A DNA stretch of 22,217 nt from UBA1206 sp045643125. Its GTDB lineage: Bacteria; Bacillota; Clostridia; Oscillospirales; CAG-382. Position numbers and translations under genes: made by a program. This document shows, in pieces, positions 6,537-15,797 of the stretch (positions within the stretch are counted from its first letter, which is position 1; each line of letters starts with the position of its first letter). The notes under the pieces were generated by a model. That model was not told where the DNA came from, searched no databases, and saw nothing but the letters and a program-made list of their open reading frames with translations. The stretch is from assembly GCA_045643125.1 (NCBI GenBank), contig JAZUKE010000009.1, positions 1 through 22,217 of the forward strand, given 5' to 3'.

Positions 6537-8275
6537 TTCTTCGTATATTCACGCTTTATTTTGGCGGATGTTGTTTTGGCAAACTCCTTGTCTCTTATCT
6601 TGATCGCTTTTATCGCCTTGTGATTGGGCTGATCCGCGTTGTAGAGGTCGATTATGCGCTTCACTTCCGCTTCGACATCGGTGATGTTGTTGGCTTTCGC
6701 AAAAGCAAGATCGGGGAATATCTCGGCGCCGACGACGGCTTCGCCGTTGGGACCGGGGAATTCGCGCACGACTATCTCGGCAAGCAGATCGCTCATCTGA
6801 TGCAGCTTGTATTCAAGCTCCTCGGGGTAAATGTTCTTGCCGTTGGGCAGGATGATGAGGTTTTTGAGTCTTCCCGTGACGCAAAGACGGTTGTCCTTGT
6901 AGGTCTTGCCTATGTCTCCGGTGTGGAACCAGCCGTCGGAGTCTATCGCCTGACGTGTCTTTTCTTCGTCCTTGTAGTAGCCCATCATCACGTTGGGAGC
7001 CTTGACGCAGATCTCGCCTTCGCCGTTTTCGTTCGGGTTTTCTATCTTTATTTCAACACCCGGCATTATCGTACCGACGCAGTTGTAGTCGTGGAATTCG
7101 GGACGTGTGATGGTGATTATCGGCGCACATTCGGTTATTCCGTAGCCGGTGCAGAGCGTGATGCCTATGGAATAGAAGAAATCGGCGATCTCGGGCGAAA
7201 GCGGCGCGCCGCCGCAGATTATTTCAAGCAGTCTGCCGCCGAAGGTCTCGTGTATCTCGGCAAAGAGCTGCTGTCTGAGGTCGATGCCGAATTTCAATAA
7301 GAAATTCGATACCTTTATCGCGGTCTTGACCTTTTTCGTCTTGCCCTGGTCTTCTATCTTGTTCCAGATCGAACGGTACATCTTTTCCACGAAAAGCGGG
7401 ACAAGCTGAACGTCTGTCGGACGGTATTCCTTTAAGTTGGGCATAAGGGTACGCAGGTTTTCGTTTATGTGGTTGGTGTTGCCCGAATGGAACATACCGA
7501 GTATGCCGCAGGTGGATTCGAGCGTGTGGTAATAGGGAAGCACGGAAAGGCAGGAGTACGCGACGCGCATAATGTCCGGCGAATGGCTGATGACGTAGCA
7601 TATCGCGCGCTGATTGTGCATAACGCCCTTTGCCTTGCCCGTGGTGCCGGACGTGAAGACAAGCTCCGACAGTCTTTCGGGATCGGGGAGGATATCGGTG
7701 TAGCGCGCGTCGCCCGCAAGATAAAGCTCGCGCCCTTTTTTGCGTATGTCGTCAAGACAGATGTGCTTTTCGTCACGCTTTGCCGGCTCGTCCATACAGA
7801 TGTAAAGGGTGATGTTCGGCAGTTTTCCGTTTTCTTCAAGAGAGATTATCTTTTTTTCTACCGATTTTGAATATATTATCGCCGACGAATCCGAGAAATT
7901 GAATATGTATTCAAGCTCGTCCTCCTGCAGCATATTGTCGGTGGGGACGGCGACACCGTCGGACGCGAGGACGGCGTAGAACGAAAGCGCCCATTTGTAG
8001 CAGTTGTTGCCGATTATGACGATATGCTTGTCGGAAATGCCGTATTCGCAAAGTCCCGTGCCGAGCGAATTGACTTCCGTCTTGAATTCTCTGAACGTAA
8101 CGGACTTCACCTCACCGTTTTCACGGAATTTCCAGGCGGGTTTGTCGCCGTATCTTTCGGAGCATACGTCGATTATTTCGCGTACCGAATGTACTATCGG
8201 ACAGCTGTGGTAATAGGGATAGTCTTTTTTCCTGTTGCGGTAGCGTTTGAATTTTGGCTCTTTTACTTCTGACAT
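6533..8275 (-). CDS. AMP-forming long-chain fatty acid--CoA ligase-like enzyme
   Basis: This 580-aa cytosolic or membrane-associated member of the ANL superfamily would activate a carboxylic acid via an acyl-adenylate and pass it to CoA. Visible core motifs are the P-loop FTSGTTGKAKG (207-217), GYGITECAP (377-385), the GWFHTGDIG segment (448-456), the hinge GRLKNLIILPNGKNIYPEE (468-486) and a C-terminal TTSAKIKRE with the catalytic Lys. I chose the ATG at 8275 because GGAGG lies 8-9 nt upstream; an upstream in-frame ATG at 8326 has no such site. It is first in the operon with the DUF4855 and GHL10 genes and overlaps the former by 4 nt. The fatty acid substrate is inferred from overall similarity; other acids are possible. 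Confidence 0.88.
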   Translation of the reverse strand: MSEVKEPKFKRYRNRKKDYPYYHSCPIVHSVREIIDVCSERYGDKPAWKFRENGEVKSVTFREFKTEVNSLGTGLCEYGISDKHIVIIGNNCYKWALSFYAVLASDGVAVPTDNMLQEDELEYIFNFSDSSAIIYSKSVEKKIISLEENGKLPNITLYICMDEPAKRDEKHICLDDIRKKGRELYLAGDARYTDILPDPERLSELVFTSGTTGKAKGVMHNQRAICYVISHSPDIMRVAYSCLSVLPYYHTLESTCGILGMFHSGNTNHINENLRTLMPNLKEYRPTDVQLVPLFVEKMYRSIWNKIEDQGKTKKVKTAIKVSNFLLKFGIDLRQQLFAEIHETFGGRLLEIICGGAPLSPEIADFFYSIGITLCTGYGITECAPIITITRPEFHDYNCVGTIMPGVEIKIENPNENGEGEICVKAPNVMMGYYKDEEKTRQAIDSDGWFHTGDIGKTYKDNRLCVTGRLKNLIILPNGKNIYPEELEYKLHQMSDLLAEIVVREFPGPNGEAVVGAEIFPDLAFAKANNITDVEAEVKRIIDLYNADQPNHKAIKAIKIRDKEFAKTTSAKIKREYTKK

Positions 8276-8337
8276 TGTAAATACCTCCGAAATGAGTATA
8301 TGGCGGAGAAATACACATTCTCCCACATTTATATCAC

Positions 8338-8366
8338 ATTATATCACGTTTTATTGCGAAAAGCAA
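8338..8366 (-). promoter_or_regulatory. promoter of the acyl-CoA ligase / DUF4855 / GHL10 operon
   Basis: Minus strand TTGCTT (8366-8361), a 17-bp spacer and a perfect TATAAT (8343-8338). The leader before the ATG at 8275 is about 55 nt and ends in a strong GGAGG. Confidence 0.7.
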
Positions 8367-8376
8367 CAAAAAATCA

Positions 8377-9282
8377 TCACATAAATTCAAGCAAAAACAC
8401 GTTTCCCGCGGCATCGGCGTAGTAAGTCCTGCCGCCGCAGACGGAAATGAACTCCGGCTCCGTCCTCATTCCGTAGGAGTAAAAATCCAGGACCGCGTAA
8501 ACTTCTTTATTCTTTACGTCGATGATCTGCATTTTTGCCGGTGCCGACACGGAATCGGTAAAGCCTTCGGTCGAGTAAAGCAGACCGTCCGCAAAGCAGG
8601 CTCCCTGCAAAAAGTTTGAATACGGCGCGTCAAAACTGCTTCTCACGTCCGTTTCTTCAAGCGTCACAACGCTGCAGCCGTATTTTTCGCAGTAAACGCC
8701 GTCTTTCAGCTTGGGCAGAGCGAACGAAAAGTACCGCGTGGTCTTCTCTTTGTCGCGCATAGTGAACGCCCACAGAGTGCTTCCGTCCTTGTCAACGGCA
8801 AAGTTGCCGTAGGGACGCACGTCCGTTTTGCCCGGGTACGATTTCCAGAGCAGGACGTTTTCGGTAAAGCCGATCTTTATCACCTGCACGAGAGAAGATG
8901 CGAAAACGCTGCCGCTCCTCGTTATGCGATAAACGCCGCAGACGCCTTCAAGACGGTCTTCCGACGTCTGATAACTGTTGTATACGTTGGTGTAAAGCAG
9001 CGGGAATTCGTCGTTTTCGTCATAGTATTCGTTCCCGAAAGAGACCGAATTGGAGTGTATTCTGAGAAGATCGTATTTGTCGATGCGAAACGAGGATATT
9101 TCATCCCCGCTCGTTTTGTCGTAGACGCTGCAAGTGCCGACGGCATCGAAGCGGAACAGAAAGTCACCGAAAACCTCGCCGTCCTGCCCGCATATCGTGC
9201 GGAACAGCTTCGTCACCCTGACGTTTTTCGTTTCCCCGGATTTTTCAAGAATGTATGTGTATGTTTTTGATCCGTTTTCCAT
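8377..9282 (-). CDS. hypothetical beta-rich protein, 301 aa
   Basis: I do not recognise a family. The product has no signal peptide, TM segment or lipobox, so it is probably cytosolic. It is rich in short strands and aromatic/Gly turns. Recurring blocks such as FRIDKYDLLRIHS, GVYRITRSGSVF, YGNFAVDKDGSTLWAF, GACFADGLLYSTEG and VCGGRTYYADAAGNVF resemble blades of a beta-propeller (NHL/SMP-30-like pattern), but no blade signature is clear enough to name. AGGGTG precedes the ATG at a normal distance. A TTGATT-17-TATTAT promoter lies just upstream, and the downstream operon has its own promoter, so it may be transcribed alone. It could act as a sensor or scaffold for the divergent locus, but nothing in the sequence shows that. 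Confidence 0.7.
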   Translation of the reverse strand: MENGSKTYTYILEKSGETKNVRVTKLFRTICGQDGEVFGDFLFRFDAVGTCSVYDKTSGDEISSFRIDKYDLLRIHSNSVSFGNEYYDENDEFPLLYTNVYNSYQTSEDRLEGVCGVYRITRSGSVFASSLVQVIKIGFTENVLLWKSYPGKTDVRPYGNFAVDKDGSTLWAFTMRDKEKTTRYFSFALPKLKDGVYCEKYGCSVVTLEETDVRSSFDAPYSNFLQGACFADGLLYSTEGFTDSVSAPAKMQIIDVKNKEVYAVLDFYSYGMRTEPEFISVCGGRTYYADAAGNVFLLEFM

Positions 9283-9322
9283 TATTATTCACCCTGCCGT
9301 TCAGATAATTTTTATAACTGTA

Positions 9323-9351
9323 TAATATCATAACCATCTGTGAAAATCAAG
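9323..9351 (-). promoter_or_regulatory. promoter of the 301-aa hypothetical gene
   Basis: Minus strand TTGATT (9351-9346), 17-bp spacer, TATTAT (9328-9323), about 40 bp upstream of the ATG at 9282. The rest of 9352-9502 shows no further gene or obvious operator. Confidence 0.55.
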
Positions 9352-9502
9352 CAGAACATTGCTTCTGCCGTAAGCCGGAAAAGGAAAACGGAATTATGGC
9401 GGCAAGCGAAAAAACGGTGCGCCGTTACATCGGAACTTACGGAACAAGGGAAAACGGATCGGCATAATGTATGTTTTTTTGCCCGAAAAACGTATTTTAT
9501 TA

Positions 9503-9532
9503 TTGACAATATACATATAAAAGCAGTATTAT
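9503..9532 (+). promoter_or_regulatory. promoter of the plus-strand glycan operon
   Basis: TTGACA (9503-9508), 18-bp spacer, TATTAT (9527-9532). The ~40-nt leader ends in GGAGGT before the ATG at 9582. It is divergent from the promoter at 9323-9351, with about 150 bp between them that could host shared regulation. Confidence 0.65.
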
Positions 9533-9581
9533 AAAAATACGTATATATTTACCCGCGATATGCGGAGAATCGGAGGTAAAA

Positions 9582-12500
9582 ATGAAAAAGACGGCAAAAA
9601 TAGTCTCTCTTTTACTGACAATCATCATTTTGGGAGGGGTAGTTATGCAGACACCGTTTGCATCTGCCGAAAATGGCAAAATAAGGATCGCCGTTCTGTT
9701 CGATAACGTGCTTGCCGGCTCCGAGGGAGCCGCCGACACCGATGTTGAGGCTTTGTGCAAGCTTTACACCGACGCGGGCTACGACGTGAAGAAACTGAAC
9801 GTCAAAGAATTTGCGGACGAAAGCGTGCTTTCGGCAGACGCATTTGACGTCGTTGTGCTTCCTTACGGCGACGCTTTTCCGCTTTCGGGCATCACGAGCT
9901 TCAAAAAATTCGTGGCAAAAGGCGGCAAAGTCATAACTCTCGGCGGCTACGCGTTCTCAAACGTGCTTGACACCGAAGGCGAGATCAACCAGGAAAGCTT
10001 CGGACTTCTGCTCGAATCTCCGGACGTATCGGACTCTCACTATACGCTCACACTCAACAAAGGCAAGCTCGAGGCGAACAGGACGTACACGATAAGCGTC
10101 GATATGAAGTTCGACGGACTTGCCACCAACGGACGCGACTACGGCATCGCCTACACGTCCGTGTATCTGTACGGTCCGAGCGGGCTTGATTCGTTCAAGG
10201 ATTTCGCTTTCGCCGAAAACGGAGTTTCCGCCGACTGGATAACTTACAGCTACAAATTCACGACACCGGCTTCCTTTACCAAAGCCGATATCAACCTCGG
10301 CTTCTACCGTATGTCGGGCAAAGCGGGCTACGACAACCTGCGCGTCGTCGATTCAGAAGGAAACGAAGTGATCTGCTATACGTTTGACGATCAGACCATT
10401 CCGTCCGGCTTTATCAAAACCGCTGTCGGAGCATTCAGCGCCTCGTTCATCGAGGGCGTAAAAAATACCGGCGACATCGACGTCATCCTCGGCACCGATA
10501 CCCCCGATTGGGTGGGCGACTACGCGCTTTATGCTCCGTCGAACATCCCGCTTTTCGATCCCGAACACGTCTATTCGGACGCCGCGGCGTTCCCCGCAGC
10601 AAATCAGGACGTCTTTTCGGCTTCTTCCGCCATTGAAGGCAAGATCGGCGGTTACAGCGCCATCACCGTCATCGGCGAAAACAAACTGCGCTGGGATCCT
10701 CTTATGTACGCTCACGACGCATCCGGCGAGGTAGTCGGTACTGTCGGCGCGATCGCACACATTTTCCCCGAAACAAAGAAAAAAGGCGGCTGGAACGCCG
10801 TCTGGGACGACTACGAAGCAACGTCCATAGCGTTCTTCGGCGTGAACACGACTGATATCGTCAAAAAGGGCAACGACGAATTCCGTAAAGGTATGGTAAA
10901 ACTCGTCGATGTTCTCGTCAACGACGTTTACACCGGATACGCGCTCAACAAATACGACTGCTACAAGGAAACCGAGATCCCCACTCTTACCGCCCACGTC
11001 TGCAACTCGACCGCCGAAGATACGACGGGCAAGGCAGTCCTTGAAATAATCAACGAAGAAACGGGCAAGACCGTCTTCACGATAGAAAAGGATTTCAAGA
11101 CCTCGGCTAAAAAGTCGTCGTCCGTCATCCTCAAATGGGACGATCCGACATTCGATACCGACTTTTACCGCGAACGCGTCACGCTCAAGGATAAAGACGG
11201 AAACGTGATCGACGTTTACGAGACCGCCTTTGCCGTCTGGAAAGACGAAGTCGTAAAGAACGGCGTCAATTATACCTATCACGACAACTACATTTTCGCC
11301 GTCAACGACGACGGTACCGAAACCCCCGTTATCGCCTCCGGCGTAGACTGCAGCAGCAACCTCTACATACTTTACGACCAGACTCCGCTCGTGACCTATT
11401 ACGAGATGATGGAGAGAATGGACGCCGGTATCAATATATGCGAATACCTCGGTGCGCTGCACAACGATATCAGCAGCGAATCCTATATGCGCAAGGTCGA
11501 CCTTGCCGTGTACCTCGCGCAGAAATTCAATCAGATCTTTATGCAGGGCATCTCGATAGGCGCCAACACCGCCATCACCGATTCCGAGATGAAGAACTAT
11601 GTGAAGACCTGCAAAAAGCTTGCCGAACGCTACAAGGATGTTCCGGGGTTCATCTATTATCCCAACGGCGACCTTGTGTGCGAGCTTTCCGACAGAATGA
11701 ACCCGGCTTTCAAGGAATTCATCAATTCCAAATACAAAACCGACGAGGAGCTTCAAAAGTCGTGGAACGACAGCAGCGTCACGCTCGACACCGTAAAGCT
11801 CGAGCTTGACTACTCCGGCGACGACAAATGGACGAACTTAAAGATCTTCGACTACAACGTTTTCAGAAGCACGCTCGTTGAAAAATGGATAAACACTCTT
11901 GCCGAAACCATAAGAGAGGTCGATACGTCGGGCAAACTCGTGATCTGCGAGTTTTACAGCTATCCGTTCTCGGGCATCGACATTCCGACCGCCCTCGGGA
12001 CTACCGACTATTCCAACATCGGTTTCTTTGAAGACGCTTCGATCTTCCCGCAGACGCTTTCCTATTCCGATCAGCGCTATATCGGCAAGGCAATGGGCAT
12101 CGGCGAATACGGCAGACGCACCAACACGCTGATGAACGCCGCTTCCTACACCTTCCACCGCGCCGTAACGCAGGAAGAAGCCACACGCCACGTCTTCACC
12201 GTTTACAACAACGCCGTGACGATGGGCGCAAACCACATCCATCTCTGGTGCTGGGCTGACTCCACCGAATACATCTTCCCGTGGGGAACGCAGTTCGCGC
12301 TTGACGGCGCAAGACGTCCGCTCTATTATAATATAAGGAACGCTTCGCTGTTCGCGCGCACGTTCGAGCCGGTCTATACGTCGCCCGAGGTTGCGTACCT
12401 CACCGCCGACAGAACACGCTTCAGCAGCAACACCTATATCGGACATCACGACGTCGTTCGCGGGCTTGATATCCTCGAAAGAACGAATATCGCAAAATAT

Positions 12501-13736
12501 ATCACCATCAACGACAGCAACCTCATCATTCCCGACTCGGTCAAAGTCATTTTCTACCCGATCTCCTACGATCCGTCCGACGAAGTTATCGAAAAACTCA
12601 CGGAATTCGTCAAAAAAGGCGGCGTGCTGTATCTGTCGGGTGACATTTCCTACGATGAATACCGTGACCACACCAAGACTGACCGTCTTGAAGCCCTCGC
12701 GGGCGTCAAATGCGAAAAGGTGCTGTTCGACGGCTACAATTTCAAAAAGTCCGACGACCTCACCTATACCAACGGCGAAATAATACGCTCCGGCTCTCCC
12801 AATATCACCATAAGCCTCGCAGGCGCCGAAGCCGTATATTACGACAACAAGAACAATCCCATCATCACGAAGTATAAGCTCGGCGACGGCATTGTCGTGT
12901 TCAGCAGCGATCCGATAGAGCTTTACACTTCGGCAAAGACTTCGGTAAAGGACGCCGCGGTATATACCTACGTTATGTCGCTTGCGGGAGTTGAACCGTA
13001 CGCGATAGAGACGGAAAGAGACAACGGTGCGTTCAAGCTTTCCGAGCTTACTCTTGCCGACGGCAGCTCGGCGTACAGCATTTTCAACTGCGACAGCGAA
13101 AATGCCAAGAATATGAAGGTGAACGTAAAGGGACTCGACGTTGAAATGAACGTACCCGCTTCCACCACCTACATCTTCCGCGTGTCCGAAGACGGTCTGT
13201 TCGGCGTGCAGAACACGGGATCCGTCAAGGTCAACGGAAAAGAAGCCGTGTTCAACGGCGCGTTCGCCGAGGTCTACACGCTCGACGGAAAGACGATCGA
13301 CAAATCAAAACAGATCATCGCAACGCCTCTTGCCGAAGGACAGATGAAGATAGCGAACGACGCGATCAAAGGCGATATCACAATCCTTTCCGGCGACACC
13401 GTGAACGGCATCTTCGTAACCCAGAACAGCATAATTCCGAAGATCGAAGACGGATACATCGTCTTTGACGTTGCGGAAGAAGACGTGAACAAGATACTCC
13501 TTATCTCCGACGGCGACGCGATACTCGATTCCGTGAGCGCTCTCGTGACCGGCTTCACCTGCCATTCGCTGAATGAGCTTGCGAAGAACGAAAGCGAAGA
13601 AAAGGACGTTTCCGAAACATCCGAAAATGTCGAGATCAATGAAAAATCGTCACTTCTCCCGTATTTCATCATCGGCGGCGTGCTTGTCGTCGGCGCACTT
13701 GCGGCACTCGTTATCATAAAAAAGAAAAAGAAATAA
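9582..13736 (+). CDS. membrane-anchored GH42-like beta-galactosidase-related protein, 1384 aa
   Basis: This exported, C-terminally anchored protein probably processes glycans at the cell surface. A signal peptide (1-29) precedes a flavodoxin/GATase-like domain (about 33-130, ending GGKVITLGGYAF). A beta-sandwich carbohydrate-binding-like domain follows (about 147-267). Residues 270-460 are a further alpha/beta region and 462-551 an Ig-like domain. The GH-A-type barrel (about 560-900) has features of GH42 beta-galactosidases, with MGIGEYGRR supplying a plausible nucleophile Glu842. The usual NE acid/base dyad is NG (695-696) here, followed by DLVCE. A trimerisation-like domain (about 925-1055) contains KGGVLYLSGD. 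After beta domains, a TM helix (about 1358-1379) ends in KKKKK. The start has GGAGGT 6 nt upstream. It is first in a four-gene operon. Family placement is moderate, substrate unknown. Confidence 0.8.
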   Translation: MKKTAKIVSLLLTIIILGGVVMQTPFASAENGKIRIAVLFDNVLAGSEGAADTDVEALCKLYTDAGYDVKKLNVKEFADESVLSADAFDVVVLPYGDAFPLSGITSFKKFVAKGGKVITLGGYAFSNVLDTEGEINQESFGLLLESPDVSDSHYTLTLNKGKLEANRTYTISVDMKFDGLATNGRDYGIAYTSVYLYGPSGLDSFKDFAFAENGVSADWITYSYKFTTPASFTKADINLGFYRMSGKAGYDNLRVVDSEGNEVICYTFDDQTIPSGFIKTAVGAFSASFIEGVKNTGDIDVILGTDTPDWVGDYALYAPSNIPLFDPEHVYSDAAAFPAANQDVFSASSAIEGKIGGYSAITVIGENKLRWDPLMYAHDASGEVVGTVGAIAHIFPETKKKGGWNAVWDDYEATSIAFFGVNTTDIVKKGNDEFRKGMVKLVDVLVNDVYTGYALNKYDCYKETEIPTLTAHVCNSTAEDTTGKAVLEIINEETGKTVFTIEKDFKTSAKKSSSVILKWDDPTFDTDFYRERVTLKDKDGNVIDVYETAFAVWKDEVVKNGVNYTYHDNYIFAVNDDGTETPVIASGVDCSSNLYILYDQTPLVTYYEMMERMDAGINICEYLGALHNDISSESYMRKVDLAVYLAQKFNQIFMQGISIGANTAITDSEMKNYVKTCKKLAERYKDVPGFIYYPNGDLVCELSDRMNPAFKEFINSKYKTDEELQKSWNDSSVTLDTVKLELDYSGDDKWTNLKIFDYNVFRSTLVEKWINTLAETIREVDTSGKLVICEFYSYPFSGIDIPTALGTTDYSNIGFFEDASIFPQTLSYSDQRYIGKAMGIGEYGRRTNTLMNAASYTFHRAVTQEEATRHVFTVYNNAVTMGANHIHLWCWADSTEYIFPWGTQFALDGARRPLYYNIRNASLFARTFEPVYTSPEVAYLTADRTRFSSNTYIGHHDVVRGLDILERTNIAKYITINDSNLIIPDSVKVIFYPISYDPSDEVIEKLTEFVKKGGVLYLSGDISYDEYRDHTKTDRLEALAGVKCEKVLFDGYNFKKSDDLTYTNGEIIRSGSPNITISLAGAEAVYYDNKNNPIITKYKLGDGIVVFSSDPIELYTSAKTSVKDAAVYTYVMSLAGVEPYAIETERDNGAFKLSELTLADGSSAYSIFNCDSENAKNMKVNVKGLDVEMNVPASTTYIFRVSEDGLFGVQNTGSVKVNGKEAVFNGAFAEVYTLDGKTIDKSKQIIATPLAEGQMKIANDAIKGDITILSGDTVNGIFVTQNSIIPKIEDGYIVFDVAEEDVNKILLISDGDAILDSVSALVTGFTCHSLNELAKNESEEKDVSETSENVEINEKSSLLPYFIIGGVLVVGALAALVIIKKKKK

Positions 13737-13761
13737 AAATAAACAATTTGGAGGAAACACA

Positions 13762-15330
13762 ATGAAAAAAGCGTTATCACTTTCTCTCATTCTCTGCGTA
13801 CTCATCACCGCCGTTTTCTTCACGTCCTGCGGAAGCGAAGAGAACGAACCGTCTTCCTCGGCTGTGTCTGAAGAATCAAAGACTGCCGAAACCTCTGCCG
13901 AAGAAAGTTCTGAAGAGACCTCGGCTCCCTACGTTCCCGATATTTACAGCGGTACGGATTATTTCGGCAAGACGTTCACCGTATGGTCAACGACCTGGAA
14001 CACCAGCGCCTACACGTCCGAGATCATATACAACGTGGACAATTATGACGAAATGATCTCCGAAGGCGTCAACAACGCCATCCAGGCACGCAACGACAAG
14101 GTCTACGATACTCTCGGCGTAAGGATCGACGAGATATACTACGGCTCTCCCACACGTTACGGCAGCGATACCCTCAAATACATCCGCGATTTCATCAACG
14201 CTTCCGAAAGCGATATCAGCGCGTTCTGCATCTGCCTTTACGACTGCGGCACGCTCAGCCTCGAAGGCTCGCTTTACGACCTCAATTCGCTTAATAACAT
14301 CAAAACGACCAATCCCTGGTGGGAACAGTATTTCAACGAAAGCGTCACTATCGACGGCAAGCTTTATTTCACTATCGGCGACATAGGCTTTACTTCTATG
14401 GGACAGACTCCCTGCGTGTTCTACAACGCCGACCTCGTTGAAAGTCTCGGACTCGAAGACCCCGTCAAGGTGGCTGTTGACGGCAAATGGACTATCGACA
14501 AAGCACTCGAATATTCCAAATCGCTCTGCATCGACTCCGCGGCTCCCGACGGAATGGACTATCTCGATCAGTACGGCTGGTCAGGTCAGTACGACGACAT
14601 CTATTCGATGCTCTTCGGCGCAGGCGTCCGCATCCTTTCTCCCGGTTCGGACGGATATCCCGTTCTTACCCTCAACAACGAGACCGCAATGGGCACCGTC
14701 GACAAGATCATCGCTCTTATGACAGACGATTGCTATATGTCCGGCAACGACTACTTCAACGTGTCCTCCACTCCTATGGAGCTTCTTGCCGACGCTTTTG
14801 AAGAGGGAAGATGTATCTTCTACTCCGGCGGCGTCTATCTGGCGGCACAATTCGATATGCCCGACGTGTTCGGCATACTTCCCGTTCCCAAATTCAACGA
14901 GCAGCAGGAACATTATTATTCGCTCCTCAACACCTGGACGACCAACGCATACTGCATCGGCGCCAACCTCGACGACGAAGAAGCGGAATTTTCCGCGGCA
15001 GTCCTTGACGTTATGGGCTATTATTCCTGGAAAGAATACCCCGATTCCATCGCCACCAACTATTACGGCGTAATGCTCAAAAACCAGAAGCTCGCGCTCG
15101 AAGATTCCGAAGCGATGCTCGACCTCATCTTTGAAGCGAGAGGCTGCGAAGTCGGCTCCATTTATCAGATCGGCAAGCTCAACGGCGGCACCAAAGCCGT
15201 CAACGACGTACTTGTCGAACTCATCAGCAGCAAGACTCCCGGCGGATTCGCTTCCAAATACGAAACCTACGGCAGCATTTTCGAAAAAGACCTTGAAACT
15301 CTGATAGACACGTTCAAATCCAACAGCTGA
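13762..15330 (+). CDS. ABC-type extracellular solute-binding lipoprotein (family 1)
   Basis: This 522-aa lipoprotein has a signal peptide with lipobox FFTSC (Cys23). A Ser/Glu-rich linker (to about 60) precedes a family-1 solute-binding fold of normal length. Features typical of sugar-binding members include FTVWSTTW at the start of the fold, a PCVFYNADLVESLGL hinge region, a GKWTIDKALEYSKSL helix, AFEEGRCIFYSGG and FGILPVPKFNE near the second hinge. It would be held on the outer face of the membrane and present an oligosaccharide to a permease. No permease or ATPase gene is in the window. GGAGG lies upstream at good spacing, 25 nt after the GH42-like gene. The stop overlaps the next start by one base. 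Confidence 0.92.
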   Translation: MKKALSLSLILCVLITAVFFTSCGSEENEPSSSAVSEESKTAETSAEESSEETSAPYVPDIYSGTDYFGKTFTVWSTTWNTSAYTSEIIYNVDNYDEMISEGVNNAIQARNDKVYDTLGVRIDEIYYGSPTRYGSDTLKYIRDFINASESDISAFCICLYDCGTLSLEGSLYDLNSLNNIKTTNPWWEQYFNESVTIDGKLYFTIGDIGFTSMGQTPCVFYNADLVESLGLEDPVKVAVDGKWTIDKALEYSKSLCIDSAAPDGMDYLDQYGWSGQYDDIYSMLFGAGVRILSPGSDGYPVLTLNNETAMGTVDKIIALMTDDCYMSGNDYFNVSSTPMELLADAFEEGRCIFYSGGVYLAAQFDMPDVFGILPVPKFNEQQEHYYSLLNTWTTNAYCIGANLDDEEAEFSAAVLDVMGYYSWKEYPDSIATNYYGVMLKNQKLALEDSEAMLDLIFEARGCEVGSIYQIGKLNGGTKAVNDVLVELISSKTPGGFASKYETYGSIFEKDLETLIDTFKSNS

Positions 15331-15797
15331 TGATGAAAAACAACGATACCTTAAACAATACGGAAAATATAAACGATACCGACAATAACGGCATCATAGC
15401 CGATATCGACGAATCGGAGCTTGAAGAAATGATGGCAGGCGGAATAATGGCAAGAAGGTCATTGAACGCCATCATCGGCTCCAACAACCGAAGCATAGAG
15501 ATATTCCGCCTTTTCCTGATGCTCTGCGCCTGCATTTTTATGCTCGGACTTCCGTCGTTCAGGCTCAGCTCCTACGTTCAGTCCGCCTGCGGATTCGCAC
15601 CGCTTGCGTTCTTCATACTTTCCGGCTTCCTCGTACTCGGTGACAAGGAAAAGAGAGAAGAACGCATCGTCCGTGCGATAAAGCACAGCGGTATCGCTTT
15701 CGCCGCAATGCTCGTACTGAACGTTGCGATAAACGTGGCGCTGTTCCGCATCGTCATTGTGAAAAAAGCGGAAAAAAGAAACGGAGAAATATTGTAA
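15330..15797 (+). CDS. small 3-TM membrane protein, possibly a truncated acyltransferase-3 relative
   Basis: This 155-aa protein starts at 15330 (TGATG, one base shared with the previous stop; a second Met follows at once). An acidic, Asn-rich N-terminus (1-35) ends in ESELEEMMAGG. Three hydrophobic helices follow (about 53-73, 80-103 and 120-146). FAPLAFFILSGFLVLG and the basic stretch after it recall the acyltransferase-3 (OafA/NolL) family, whose members have about ten TM helices, but the N-terminal catalytic His is not seen and the protein is far too short. The flanking junctions are tight (1-nt overlaps on both sides), so it is a real operon member rather than debris. It may be a remnant domain with a new role or an unrelated membrane protein; function unknown. 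Confidence 0.75.
   Translation: MMKNNDTLNNTENINDTDNNGIIADIDESELEEMMAGGIMARRSLNAIIGSNNRSIEIFRLFLMLCACIFMLGLPSFRLSSYVQSACGFAPLAFFILSGFLVLGDKEKREERIVRAIKHSGIAFAAMLVLNVAINVALFRIVIVKKAEKRNGEIL

Noticed and set aside
8276..8326. Longer start for the acyl-CoA ligase at 8326
   Set aside because: The extra 17 residues have no ribosome binding site, while GGAGG sits correctly before the ATG at 8275.
9340..9534. 64-aa plus-strand frame in the divergent intergenic region
   Set aside because: It starts at GTG without a ribosome binding site, overlaps both divergent promoters and shows no recognisable pattern.
10353..11756. 467-aa frame on the minus strand
   Set aside because: It is antisense to the GH42-like gene; the biased third-position codon use of the real gene keeps the shadow frame open. 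No ribosome binding site or recognisable domain.
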